This document shows, in pieces, positions 33,279 to 45,200 of a stretch of DNA of 64,000 nucleotides. The first letter of the stretch is position 1, and every line of letters starts with the position of its first letter. The DNA is from Piezodorus guildinii (lineage: Eukaryota; Arthropoda; Insecta; Hemiptera; Pentatomidae): NCBI GenBank assembly GCA_023052935.1, contig CM041292.1:201027799-201091798 (forward strand). The letters are read 5' to 3'. Under the pieces are notes generated by a model, which worked only from the letters and a program-made list of their open reading frames with translations, had not been told where the DNA came from and did not search any database. The position numbers were made by a program, and so were the translations under genes.

Positions 33279-33789
33279 TCACACCGTTTTCAAGGTAAAG
33301 GATTTTTATTAAAAATACGATATGAAAACGAGATAATTTTATTCGAAGTATTTACCTTCTTTTTCTACACATTTTTCCCAATGTGACACCAACCTTTTTA
33401 TCCCCGAACTGAAAAACTCTGAGCTTTGATCTTGTGCTTTCCTTCTGTATGTTTGAAAATTTAGCAAACCAACCTCGAATGGTCCGTTCATTAACACTCC
33501 CTTCCCCAAACGCCTTGCAAATATTTCTAGCGGTCTCAGCTGCTTAATGGCCGAGTTTAAACTCGTACAAAAATATTACTCGAAAAACGCGTGTTTCCAT
33601 GTTAATATTTGGAGGTATAGTAAGAAGTGGGTAATTGATTGGGAAGCTAAAGTTTATAATACAAAGGTAGAGATTAGTAAATGTTTACTTTAAATATGTA
33701 AACATTCGGAAGAAAACAACAGAGACCTGCAAAATCCTTTATGTATTTCTGAAACTATAAAAACGGACATTTCAGGTGAAACAACCCAA
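33279..33789 (-). mobile_element. mar1 copy e: 511-bp MITE-like mariner
   Basis: Both ends recognisable (GGGTTGTGTCAC at left; GTGAAACAACCCAA at right, then TA). Two deletions remove most of the transposase; only C-terminal and N-terminal stretches remain. Confidence 0.88.
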
Positions 33790-33794
33790 TAAAT

Positions 33795-34670
33795 TGTCAA
33801 GCCTTGCGGTACACATTAAAAAGCCATGTGGAGTTTTGGTAAGGGATAACTGTATTGAGTACGTTGTGGTGGTTTTGATGATAAAAGTCAGGTTGTATTT
33901 TTAAATAAATAATATACCTGTATCTTCTGATGTGAGACAGTTTTCTTACCTGAAAAAACAAAACAAAAAATAAATTAATAACTAGTGCATGTAAACTAAT
34001 TCTACAGAAAAAATATAGTAAAAAAAAAATTTTGAGGTCGCTATATCGGTTCAACGATCTTGGGTTAGTATACCTAAGTTTCCTGTTAGTCAATTCCCTA
34101 TGGAAATACCTAAGTAATATGTTTTTGTAATCTCTCTACTTTAGCTTATTAGGTATTACAACCAACAGAAACCCAGATTATAAAGAAAAATTTAAAAGTA
34201 AAGTCTTATCATTTATTTAAAACAATCAGAAATATAAACAGATCTCTGAAATGATTCTGGGTATCTGTGAAGTATTGCTCGCCGAATGGTACCTGGGAGA
34301 GATAAGATCTGCTAAGCCTAGAACGTCGGCCCTCTCCCGACTCAACCTGGATTTCCGAATCCCCCTCATCAATATTTACGAAGGAATTCCAAGACTGATG
34401 AAGAACCAGCTTTACTGAAACCTATCTCAAGTTATCAAGATCGGATCTGTGTTTTTACTTCTTCGTTGATAATGAAGTCGATTCCTTAGAATTTAAGATA
34501 ACAAGAATTTTAATCAGAGTACAAACGAATAGTTTAAGTAAAAAAATATTAAAAAATTTAACAAGAGCCAGGATATAGTAAAATATTAATTGCCCACGCA
34601 AAAAATCAAATCCACATCACTGTCTTTGGATTTTGTTCCAATGCGGGCTGTAGCTACTCATTTAAAAAAA
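33795..34670. other. Unassigned; less AT-rich block at 34240-34450
   Basis: 34240-34450 translates for about 50 residues in one frame (SRLNLDFRIPLINIYEGIPR), possibly a LINE relic, but I cannot assign it. The remainder is AT-rich. Confidence 0.35.
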
Positions 34671-34673
34671 AAA

Positions 34674-35775
34674 ATCTGGTGCAGGCAACACACGATTTTC
34701 AGTTACCTCCGTTTTTAAAATCGATTCTTGAATTTCTAAATACAGTTAAAGATAAAAATGAGTGAAACCATTTAAGAATTAATTAAATTGGATTAATAGA
34801 GAAACATGTGTTTTATTAAAAACTCTATTATATTATTATCTAAAATAATTAGTTAGTTTTATCGGCTTTTTATCACTCTTTATTAAATTTTACAAGCTTG
34901 TGTATAAGATAATCTATTGTCTAAAGTCTTTTTCTTTCAAACGGTATATTATACGTCTATATTACTGTTCTTATGTTAAAAAACAAAATTGCCGTGCTGT
35001 GCTTCATTGACAAGCCGCCAGGATGCAGCACGGTCAACATGAATTTTCCATTTCGGAAATCAAAAAACAGTTACTCTCCATTACTCTTTAAAATTCCGTG
35101 AATCAGATAATATTTTTTTCTAAAATCTTTAGCTATCCAACGATATATTATACATCTATATTACTATTGTTGTTTTCAAAAACACAAAAATCCATAACAA
35201 AATATTTGTTCAGTTTTCTCCTATAGTCGTTTATCAAATTCGCTCAACGTGCATATTTAGCTGTTAATTATCAATGGTAACAAGATAATATAGTTATTTT
35301 TATAGAACTACAAAATTAAAGGTACGTTAAAGGAAGAATATTGAAAATATCTGCATTTAAGCCCCATCAGACTATTTCAATCAGAATGAAACCTACGTGA
35401 TATTAAAGTCCATTTAATTTTACATTAATATAGCGTGTTTAATCAAAATCGTTAGAGCCGTTTTTGAAAAAAATCGTAAAAAGATGCTAAATGCATGGGC
35501 TAAAGTAGGACTTCCGGTCAGCCGATTTTAGTGAAAAGGTTGCTGTAACACCTCGGGCGTACAGTAGCCTGAGATATGAAATTTCAGTTCATTTTCGTTT
35601 TTGCGCTGGAGTTACTACCCACAGACACACGGACACACAGACCTTTTTGCGGGACTTGGTTATTTGGACTTAGAGGACCCTACAACGTGTATTTCTGTAG
35701 AAAACTGGAATTCGAAAAGTTTCACAATCGCAATACTTTCCCTTACTGTATATTTCGTATATAGGTAAGTGAAAT
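34674..35775 (+). mobile_element. HINE copy, plus strand, with internal duplication
   Basis: Starts ATCTGGTGCAGGCAACAC, ends at a decayed hairpin (CTTACTGTATATTTCGTATATAGGTAAG). The segment running from the CACTCT to the AAACGGTATATTATAC core occurs twice (about 34876-34995 and 35073-35190), separated by foreign sequence with the inverted repeat CCGTGCTG...CAGCACGG. Confidence 0.8.
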
Positions 35776-36056
35776 TAACAAAGTTACAAAATTACAACTT
35801 ATAATTATTAAATCTTAGGTAAATTTAGGTAAATCTTCTTACCTAATCATCATATTTTACAGAAAATTAATAGAATATCATACAGTTTACATACTAATTT
35901 TGCTTCTTTTTTTTTTAACACTTCAGAATTTATATTGAGGATGTGCAGTCGACTGTTGAAAGTATCGTAGGTAGAAATAACCTAAAAATTTTTAAATGTA
36001 AAACCATTATTGTACATATTTTGTTGTCTTTTTCTTTTGTATAATTTAGAAAAACT
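35776..36056. other. Short unassigned stretch
   Basis: Nothing recognised. Confidence 0.4.
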
Positions 36057-36068
36057 ATTAAAAAGACT

Positions 36069-36958
36069 CCTCGCGCGGATCTCATTACCGCGTATGGGGA
36101 GCGTCCCACGGGTGGCGGATGTGGGGATGGTCGGTGGAATTTCCTCGGAAGCTCCTCCCGGCTAAGTCCGATGGACTCGCTGACCAACAATGAGAGCGGC
36201 CCCCCAGGCTTGCTGGAGGGTGTGACGTAGGTTCGAACGCCCTACTCACATATTTTAGTTCACAAAATATCACCAAAAGTCATGGATTCCTCTGAGGTAA
36301 AACGCTCATTATCCGGAGGTAAACTAGTCCCCCGTTCGGGTCTCCGGGTGGGGACTGCTTCAGGGGAATCATGGCGCAAGATGAAAATTAGAGATAAAGT
36401 CCCGGTTAAAGGTGGGAAATGCGTGTTATTATTCAGTTGCTAAGTTACTTAGTTCGCGGCTTCTATCTAAAAACTTAAAGATTAGAATTTATAAAACTAT
36501 TATTCTTCCAACGGTTCTTTACGGATGTGAAACGTGGCCGCTTACTTTAAAGGATGAACAGCGGCTTAAGGTTTTCGAAAATAAAGTATTGCGTAAAATA
36601 TTTGGTCCAAAGAGAGATGAGGCCACTGAGGAGTTTAGAAGGTTGCATAACGCGGAATTGCGGAACTTGCATCCTGTGAATATAATTGAGCTGATTGCAT
36701 CGCGGAGACTCAAATGGGCGAGTAAAGTTGTTGGGCTCGATGACGAACGGATTCCGAGAAAGTTGGTATTTGCTGATCCGACTGGTAGGCGTCCGAAAGG
36801 TAGGCCGAAGCGAAGATGGGAGGATTGCGTTAAGGCTGATCTCGGGAGCTTGGGCTTGAATGGTGAGCATTGGACGAGTCTGTGTAGGCGGAATTTGGTG
36901 GTATCGGCATCGAACCTTCGGGTTCGCTAAGCCTATTATTATTATTATTATTATTATT
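36069..36958 (+). mobile_element. LINE-A copy 3: both ends present, internally deleted, TSD
   Basis: 890-bp element flanked by ATTAAAAAGACT at 36057-36068 and 36959-36970. The first 315 bp are GC-rich and absent from other LINE-A copies here; I read this as the 5' UTR and start of the ORF (ATG at 36281). At about 36389 it joins directly to the RT C-terminal segment (KSRLKVGNACYYSVAKLL onward) and continues to the family stop and an (ATT)n tail. The endonuclease and most of the RT are deleted. Confidence 0.85.
36391..36930 (+). pseudogene. LINE-A copy 3, RT C-terminal frame
   Basis: Intact frame across SRLKVGNACYYSVAK, LPTVLYGCETWPLTLKDEQR, FGPKRDEATEEFRRLHNAEL and GRRPKGRPKRRWEDC, to NLRVR and stop at 36928-36930. 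It has no in-frame stop and keeps Trp where copy 1 has TAG, making it the best template for the family's C-terminus. It lacks the YADD catalytic box. Confidence 0.85.
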
Positions 36959-37067
36959 ATTAAAAAGACTAGCTGTAGTATTTATATTTAAAGGGGAAAA
37001 CATTGGTTATTCTAATGCTACGTTAGGATTCTTTACATGAACATTTAAAAAAAAAAAAAAAAAAAAA

Positions 37068-37369
37068 CCTGTACCACTACAACCCATGAAGAGTTTTAGA
37101 CTCAGTACATGTAGATTCGTAATGTTTCTAGGGCAACGGCCGCGCAATAAGGTGATTCCGCCGAGATCACGCTCAGCCGCCAGGTTTTTTCCCCATTTTT
37201 AGGTACCCACTTGATTGAGGCTGGGTGTGCCCTAGGAGGGTCTCCATACCCCAGGGTCACCCCCCAGCTGAAATAACAGAATAAATAATATTCCGCCACA
37301 GCCGGGATTCGAACCCAGGACCCAGAGCACAGTAGACTAGCGCTCTACCCACTAGACCACGCCGCTCCC
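37068..37369 (-). repeat. SINE2 reference copy, full length
   Basis: Minus strand starts GGGAGCGGCGTGGTCTAGTG with A box TGGTCTAGTGGGTAGAGC and B box GGGTTCGAATCCCGG, then the body, ending GTAGTGGTACAGG and a run of about 20 T. A real tRNA is excluded because the body recurs at 3766, 6225 and 15924. Confidence 0.92.
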
Positions 37370-37985
37370 TATAAACATTTTTAAATATTTAAATAAAATA
37401 TAAAACACTCTTTACTATACCATATACAATATAATATGCCTGAGATAATGCTCTGCTCCCTTGAACAATCTGTTTCACTAAAGAACTCATTCATATTATA
37501 ACAACCTCTTTTGTATATGGTGCTCATTGCCTGGTTTATCTTTTGCAGGTTTCAGAGAAGTTGGCTATGAATAAAGTTAGCTAATTAAATTGAGGATTTT
37601 ATAAGAAACTAGATTAATTTGGAAGAGGTCTTTGCATGCTGGAGTTTGTGAGTTCAAAGGGGTAAGGCTAGAGGATCTTAGTGAATAGAAGGAAACTTGG
37701 CAATGTGCTACTATCCTCAATGCTTCATTTATAGGCTTTAATATTTAATATAAATATGAATTCATATTCAGTAAAATTAATTAATATAATTACAAAAACA
37801 ACAACGAGTTGATAGGAAATACCTCGAAAAGTTGTTAATAACTCGTTTCTTCGAAACAAAACGTTTCATTTTTCGTGAGAAATATTAGGCCTACAGATAT
37901 CTAATACCGATCAAAAAATAATGCATGTTAAATGCCTTACACAGTAGTTTATTATACATGACTCAGAAGGAAGAATTTAAAAAAA
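37370..37985. other. Unassigned AT-rich stretch
   Basis: Nothing recognised. Confidence 0.45.
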
Positions 37986-37989
37986 AATA

Positions 37990-38825
37990 TATTTATTGGT
38001 ATTTACAACTGTATAATAAAATACATTTAGTGAATGTGATACAAGATAAGTTGACATGATTCATATGTAGGGATACTACCCATTGGCAGCTCCCCAAAGA
38101 CTATGTTAAACAAGAAGGTCTCGGGGCCATCTTCTTTTCAGACGTCTCGGAGGATTATCAGGGATTGTAGAGGAAGCAAGGATTGAAACTAGTGGGTTAG
38201 AGTGGGGATGGAGTTTGTCATGAAAGGAGTGGTACCTGGTTCGGGCCAAGTCAGCAACAAAGGGAATATTAAGGTCTTTATGGATGAGTTTATTTGTGAC
38301 AAATAATGAGCATTGAGGATTTTTCGAAGGATTTTGGATTGTAAGGATTAGAGACGAGATGGATTTGATGGTTTAGTAAAGCCCCAAATCTCTACTCCGT
38401 AAGTCCATATTGGTCTTATGATAGTCATGTAGATGAATCTTTTGTACTTAAGTGGAAGGTTTGAGCGTTTGTCCAATAAGTGTTGAAGTAGTCGAAAACG
38501 TCGAGCAGTTTCTTGTCTTTTCAGTCTTGTATGAGGGTTCCAAGTGAGACGTTTGTCCAGGTGCAGTCCTAAGTATCGGATCTGTTAAACCGGGACAAGA
38601 GGAGTGTTATTGAAGGATACTGTTGGGCAGGTTGTCATAGGTTTTAAGACGAAGGGTGAAGGTTATTTGGTGGGATTTATTGGAATTTATTTTTATTTTC
38701 CAATTCTGACACCATACTTCAAGGTCTCTGATATGGGATTGAAGAGTTTGGGAGGCAATAATTGGATCGTTGTTGACTGATAACACACATGTGTCATCAG
38801 CATAGGTAGAAAATAAGGAAGAATT
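37990..38825 (-). pseudogene. LINE-C longest copy: RT from YADD to 3' UTR
   Basis: On the minus strand from about 38808: STYADDTCVLSVNNDPIIAS, QTLQSHIRDLEVWCQNWK, then NSNKSHQITFTLRL. This includes the YADD catalytic box and following helix of a jockey-clade RT. Then come the thumb and the C-terminal PRRLKR-type region (GACGTCTCGGAGGATTATCA on the + strand) and the 3' UTR (ACAGTTGTAAATACC in reverse). Stops and frame shifts occur throughout. 5'-truncated. Confidence 0.85.
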
Positions 38826-39080
38826 AAATATAAGTAAAGCCTGAAATTGTGGATTACTGTTTTTTCCAAAAAATAAAAAATAAAAATGTGAGTCTTAATT
38901 TATCTAGGTAACTACCTATTAGTTCTAGAGATCTCTATTACCTTTCAAATTAAATTAAATAGTCAATGATGTAGTTTATAATAACATTTTGATGTCCTAA
39001 AACATTTTTTGGTTTAAAAACAATAATATTTTTTTATTTTTTTTTTTTATGGAGTGACAATAGTTGACTGTGTGTATATA
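38826..39080. other. Short AT-rich stretch
   Basis: Nothing recognised. Confidence 0.4.
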
Positions 39081-39264
39081 TGAGAGAAGTTGGTTCAGGG
39101 TGCAATCAATGTAAGACACAATTAAACGTAAACAAATATTTAATAAATTAACAATAACAAAATTACGATATTTAATACAATTACAATTAAATATTAAGCG
39201 TAATATAAATTAAGTTTAAGCTTAATTGTGTTATATTGAATGCACCCTGAATTAACTTCTCTCA
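39081..39264. mobile_element. 184-bp MITE with ~50-bp imperfect inverted repeats
   Basis: Left end TGAGAGAAGTTGGTTCAGGG pairs with the right end (in reverse TGAGAGAAGTTAATTCAGGG). The match continues through GTGCAATCAATGTAAGACAC versus GTGCATTCAATATAACAC. The interior is AT-rich and non-coding. Superfamily not assignable without a clear TSD. Confidence 0.75.
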
Positions 39265-40373
39265 AATAATTTTTTTTTCTCTATCTTCAAAAATAACGAA
39301 GTTACAAGCGTATATTTAGAAAATATTTAAATTTCTTTTCTTTTTCCTTATTTGTTTTTGTTTATCGCGCTTTACTGATTCTAAAACCATATAAATGTTT
39401 TTCTCTATCCTCAAAATTAACTGATGTATGAGTGTATTTGTGAGTAAAATTTTAATTTTTTTTTTTGTCTTTTTACAATTATTGGCCTTTTTTTGGTGAA
39501 AGATCACAAATAATTTTCTTCCCTATCTTCACAAACAACTAAGTTGTTGAATAAAATTACTATTAATCGGTTGCTATTTTAAAAATAACCAGCTGATATC
39601 AACGTCTAGGTTTTAAGATCATCACTGCATGACCTATTATTTTTGTGCTCTACATTTAAAAAAAAAATAGTCCAGTAGTTTCGGACAAACGCCGCGGACG
39701 GCAGACAAACGAATTTTTTTGTATTTGTTATTCGGGATCTATGTAGCTTGTAACGTAAGCCGTAAAATATTGATTTTTTTTTTTTTTTTGTCGATTACAA
39801 AGGTTCATTATGGAAAATAATAAACCAAACTAACATAATAATTGTAAACACGATTCCGGATGATTTTTGAATCCTTATATAAAAAGCAGTAAAAATTTAA
39901 AATAATAATCGTTTGTTGAACACACATTTGTTTTTAAATTATTGGAAAATTTGTACTTAATAACCTACAAAAAATAAAATAAAAATAAATAAATAGCTGT
40001 AGATATGAAAAAAAACACAATTATAAACTAAGAAGAGAGAAACCCGCAATCGGACAGGATACTCAACTTCGCTGAGTTGCTATGAATACACAGCACACTG
40101 GATCAATCCTGATGACAACCTTAAACAAACAATAGAGGGAGATGCTACAAAATATTTTGGTGTATATATAAATATTATTATTTTATTTTTATTGTTAGGT
40201 TTTCAAAGTTTCATTTTTTAAATATTTTATTTTGTTTTGTCTTATGTATGTTACATAACATATTGGTTTCCAAGTCAATTATTATTTCTATTAGTTACAT
40301 GCAATGTCATTATTTATAATATAACACTTGTAACTGTTGGGGGATGCTGCTGTATAATAAAAAATCTGGTGGG
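39265..40373. other. Unassigned AT-rich stretch
   Basis: No gene recognised; 40030-40160 is slightly less AT-rich. Confidence 0.45.
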
Positions 40374-41236
40374 GGCAACACACGACTTTTACTTAACCTC
40401 CGTTTTTAAAATCGATTAAAGAATTTTCAAATACAGTAAGAAATAAAAATAATTAAAACTATTAAACAATTAGTTAAATGGAATTTCTATAGAAACATGT
40501 GTTTTATTAAAAAAATCTATTATATTATTATCTAAAATTATCACTTAGTTTTATCGGCTTTTCATCACTCTCTACGAACTTTTAAAAGCTTGTGTATGAG
40601 ATGATATTTTTTCTAAAATCTTTAGCCTTCTAAAGGTATATTATACATGTATATTACTGTTCTTAAGTTAAAAAACAAAAATTTCATTAAACAAATATTT
40701 TTTCAGTTTTTTTCTTTAGTTGGGTATCGAATTCATTCAATTTATATATTTACCTGTTTTTCATCCGTGGTAAGAAGAAAATGTAAATATTTTAAAAAGG
40801 TACTTTAGACGAATAAAAATTAAGATCTCTGCATTTAAGCCCTGTCAAACTATTTTAATCAGAATAAAACCTACATGATATTAAAGCCAATTGAATTTTA
40901 CATTGATATAGCGAGTTTAATCAAAACCGTCAGAACCGTTTTCAAGAAAATCTAAAAAGGTGCAAAATGCATGGTATAATGTGCCTCTTCTGGTAAACTC
41001 ATTTTGATGAAAATGTTTTTGTAACGTCTCGGGCGTATATTTGTCTTAAATATGAAATTTCAGTTTCATAGGATTTACCGTTTTTTGCCCGGGAGTTACC
41101 AATCACACACAGACCTTTTTGCGGGACTTGGTTATTTGGACTCAGGGGACCCTAAAACGTGTATTTCTCTTGAAAACTGGAATTAGAAAATTTTCACGAT
41201 CGAAATACTTTCTACTATATATAGTAAGTGAAAGTA
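40374..41236 (+). mobile_element. HINE complete copy, plus strand
   Basis: ATCTGGTGGGGGCAACAC start, a degenerate sub-terminal repeat, short CACACAC tract, and a 3' end CTACTATATATAGTAAGTGA plus AAGT; the left arm of the hairpin has lost a T. Confidence 0.87.
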
Positions 41237-42146
41237 AAAATAGAGAGGCATAGCCATATTAATTTTTTATACATTTTGTTTTGGTTGTTTGACTTCAGAA
41301 CCTTGCGGGGAATTTTCTCTTCTGTTATTTAGTACCACTCGTTTTTCTGCGCATGGCCAACAAGTAGATATATTTGAGTTTTTCTTTTGAAAATCATGTA
41401 TAACAGCAAAAAACTCAAAATTTGATTTTCCTATTTATACGTTTAGAACCGGACTATAGTCCATATTTAAGTTTTTGTTGCAGCTAAAGTCTAGTATCTG
41501 CTCTCACAATATGACGAAACATTTACGTGACACTCCGTATACATACACACACCCACAGGAAAATACTATAAGTCTTAGCCCGGTGGCATTTAGTAGACGG
41601 TGGAGCCTAATGCCCGAGAGGCCTTTGGTTCGGGAGCCAGTGAATGACACTCGAGTCGAGAAGGCATTGAAGGCGACTTCACTCCAAAGTGCTCTATTCA
41701 TCTCAGGGTGGAAAAAGAATGCAAGAAAGGACGAATAGAAAATGAAGCCGTTTTGAAAATGTCTGCTTGCTGCAATTCCCTGCCATCATCCCCCTCGAAA
41801 TAAAAGTGGCGTATTTACTTCTTAAATATCATCAAAGTTGAATAATATTTAGCAGCTATCATTTCTTGGCGTTTACCTCAATTACACCACATAACCAAAA
41901 GTTAAAATTACAATATTATGCAATAATAAAAATAGTTCTCCCCATTGTCAATAAATCATTTAATTTATTACGAATAACAAATTGTACATTAAATGTATTT
42001 TGCAATAAGCAGTCCATCTGATAAGAATCGAAGAAGTGGTTTGGAAGGATTGGTAATAATAATTATAATAATAATAACCTTTATTTGTACATAAAATATA
42101 ACAAAAAATATATTCAAAACTTCCTCTTTTGTTCAATTCAAATGTG

Positions 42147-42147
<1 letters not shown>
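41237..42147. other. Unassigned; less AT-rich block at 41470-41760
   Basis: No motif recognised in the 41475-41738 frame on either strand. Confidence 0.4.

Positions 42148-42222
<75 letters not shown>
42148..42222. repeat. (TA)n microsatellite
   Basis: About 37 TA units. Confidence 0.98.
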
Positions 42223-42226
<4 letters not shown>

Positions 42227-43215
42227 TAAGGCTATTGTAATAGGTTCCAGTACCCTCCTTAAAAATCTCCCTCCAATGCCTACCCTTTTTCTGAACAATA
42301 ATCCGATACAATCTATCAAAAACCTTGGAATAACCTTCGACCAAAACCTCTCTTGGAAAACCCACATTTCTGACATCTTCCGCCGCTTGTTTATCACTTT
42401 AAAGCGATTAAATGGACTCCGTGACTTCTTTTCTCTCTAAACCCGTAAGCTTCTGATCTCCTCCCTGATATTTCCCCCGCTTTGACTATTGCTGTGCGGT
42501 GTATGGGGGAGTCTGTGGAGATCTTGAAGAAAAACTAAAACGGTTATTTAATTGCTTCATTCGATTCATCTTTGGGATCTCCAGGGACACCTTTGTAACT
42601 CGATTCTACGAAGAGTTAAAGTTGCTTTATCCTTCCTACAGCTGAAAATACTTCCTGGCTTCCTTCCTCTATCAAGTTATCCGATCCCGCCGTCCATCAT
42701 ACACCTTTGATCTCTTATTATTCAAATCCTCAATTCATTCCCTCAACACCCGTATGCGGCCTTCTGGTTTGTATATTGCACCCACCCCATCGAACCGCAA
42801 CTTTCGACAGGTCTTTCATAATCCGATCCTCTTCTATATGGAATTCTATTCCTTCCGATATCCGTAATTCTACTACCCTTACGACTTTTAAATCTCATCT
42901 ATTTCATTACCTCCTGTCCATTCAATTTCCAAACAGTCCTGACTGATCCAGTTCCATGAAATGTGTAAAATAAGAATTTTAATATTTAGTCTAGGTTATG
43001 TATGGAAACATGATAATTATTTATTTATTATATTCTTTAATCATCTCTTTTAATTTTTTTTTATTTTTATCATTTCTCTTATTGTTTCTTCTTTACTCAT
43101 TATGCGTTGTATATTCCTTTTTTTTTAAATCTTAATCTAAGACTGTAATTCTCTCATTATTGTATATTGCATTATTCTAAAGTGGCTTGTCCCAGAATAA
43201 ATAAAGAAATTATTA
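42223..43215 (+). pseudogene. LINE-E copy: RT 3' part, several frameshifts
   Basis: Pieces of one protein in shifting frames: NNPIQSIKNLGITFDQNLSW, KTHISDI, LKRLNGL, then CCAVYGGVC and NCFIRFIFGI. The C-terminus is IAPTPSNRNFRQVF / SFIIRSSSIWNSIPSDIRNS, TLTTFKSHLFHYLLSIQ. An IWNS(I/L)P..IR..TL.TFK end is typical of CR1/jockey-superfamily LINEs without RNase H. The 3' end is GTCCCAGAATAAATAAAG with an (ATT)n tail. Confidence 0.8.
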
Positions 43216-43239
43216 TTATTATATATACAAAATCAACCT

Positions 43240-43665
43240 TAAGTTGAGGTTTTGAGTTCGATTGGTTGTATACGTTAATAGGTTTATTCTTGCAACGACA
43301 CTAAGTAATGTACCCGCTCTATCGTTTTCCATTCGTTTCTATCTAGTGCCACTCTCTTCCAGGTTGCACCTCAGCAACTCTTCATCTCCTTGTCCCAGTC
43401 TGTCGGTGGACGTCCTCGTTTCCTTGTATACTCACTTGGGTACCACTCCATAGGCTGCCTGGTCCATGTTGTTATGTTTCTCCGGATAACATATCCGATC
43501 CCGGTCCACTTCTTTAGATAGAATTTTTCCAAAATATCTGAGAGATCGGCCCGTGATCTTACCCGCTTGTTTGTTTTCCTTTTTAGTTTCGATATCCCAA
43601 GAGGGTATCGCTCCATACCTCTGACCGTTACTCTCAACTTGTGGCTGGTCTTCTTATCAATTACT
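43240..43665 (-). pseudogene. LINE-F: RT C-terminal region, minus strand
   Basis: Frame 43371-43637 reads KRVRSRADLSDILEKFYLKK, WTGIGYVIRR, then WTRQPMEWYPSEYTRKRGRP, followed in another frame by TWKRVALDRNEWKTIE. This layout (KW-GHV, KRxRGRPPxxW, AxDRxxW) matches the C-terminus of RTE-like endonuclease-RT elements. No start or catalytic box is present. Confidence 0.75.
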
Positions 43666-43714
43666 TATGTTTGACGTGGGAAGGATTGGTAGTGCATTTT
43701 AATGTTTCTTATGT

Positions 43715-44034
43715 TATGAATTGAGAATATTGCGGGCTCTATTCCTTCTAATTTCCGGAACTCCCAAACTCTCTTTAAATCCCGTCTATTCAGACATTTC
43801 CTATCAATACAATTCCCAAATAATCCCTGGTAAATGCTAATTTCAGGGAAGATCAAGAGATAAAGCAGATAGATACGTTTATTTGTTTATTCAATTTTCA
43901 TTTTCTCGGGTACATTAACAGCAAATATTATTTAAAATTTTTCTTTTAATCTTTTCAAAGATTTAAGATTGAATTATTTTGCAAACACTCAGAAAAATTG
44001 TAATTACTTTTCTTTTTTTTATTATATTTTAAAA

Positions 44035-44098
<64 letters not shown>

Positions 44099-44187
44099 GT
44101 TCCTATGTTGAATTACATACATTTAATTTTCTTGTTTGCGCATTTTTATTAGAATCTGTCTTTTATGTTTATCTTATTCGTTCATGT
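43715..44187 (+). mobile_element. LINE-E copy, part before HINE insertion
   Basis: C-terminus GSIPSNFRNSQTL, KSRLFRHFLSIQFPNNPW (frames broken), then 3' UTR with a (TA)n tract at 44038-44084. Continues at 45057. Confidence 0.75.
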
Positions 44188-45056
44188 TTTACTTTCACTT
44201 ACTACATATAGTAAGGGAAAGTATTGCGATCGTGAAAATTTTCTAATTTCAGTTTTCAACGGAAATACACATTTGGACCTGAGTCCAAATAACCAAGTCC
44301 CGCTAAAAGGTCTGTGTGTGTGTGTGTGGTAACTCCCGGACGGAAACGGAAAGTCCTATGAAACTTAAATTTCATATTTAAGACAAATATACGCCCGTGA
44401 CGTTACAAAATCTTTTTCATCAAAATGAGCCACCTTATACTATGCATTTTGCACATTTTTTTGTTTTTCAATTCCGACGATTTTGATTAAACTCGCTATA
44501 TTGATGTAAAATTTAATGGGCTTTAATATCATTAGGTTTCATTTGGATTAAAATGGTTTGACAGGGCTTAAATGCCGATGTTTTAAATTTTCTTTCTCTA
44601 AAGTACCTTTAATTTTGAGGATTTTATAAAATAACTATATTATCTCGTTACCACAGATTAAAAACAGGTAAATATATAAATTGAATGAATTCGATACCTA
44701 ACTAAAGGATAAAACAGAAAAAAAAATTGTTTTAATGCAATTTTCTGTTTTTTAACATAAAAACAGTAATATACTTGTATGATATACCGTTGGAAAGCTA
44801 AAGATTCTAAAAAAAATATTATCTTATACACAAGCTTTAAAAATTAATAGAGAGTGATAAAAAGCCGATAAAACTAACTATTATTTTAGATAATAACACA
44901 ATCGATGTTTTAATAAAACACATGTTTCTATAGAAATTTCATTTAATTAATTCTCTTATGGTTCTCATTTTTTACTCTTACTCTATTTGAAAATGCTTTC
45001 TTTCATTAATTTTAAAAACGGAGGTAAGTGAAAGTCTTGTGTTCCCCGCACCAGAT
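44188..45056 (-). mobile_element. HINE complete copy inserted in LINE-E 3' UTR
   Basis: Hairpin CTTACTACATATAGTAAG at left, GTGTTCCCCGCACCAGAT at right, (GT)n tract. The host LINE-E 3' UTR resumes at once on the right and ends in its usual tail. Confidence 0.88.
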
Positions 45057-45200
45057 TTTTTTTGTTTAATTTTATTGTTTTCGATTATTATACTCTAAGA
45101 ATACAGTCTTAAGACCACTTATTATTTTCTGCTGTATTATTCTAAAGGTACTCGTCCCAGAATAAATAAAGAATTATTATTATTATTATTATATTATGAC
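45057..45200 (+). mobile_element. LINE-E copy, 3' end after HINE insertion
   Basis: Ends GTCCCAGAATAAATAAAG plus (ATT)n, identical to the end of the copy at 42223-43215. Confidence 0.8.

Noticed and set aside
41475..41738. 87-codon frame as a gene
   Set aside because: No recognised motif and an equally long frame on the opposite strand; composition alone is not enough.
41960..42397. Frames with long Tyr-Ile repeats
   Set aside because: Translation of the (TA)n tract at 42148-42222; similar for the frame at 43969-44211.
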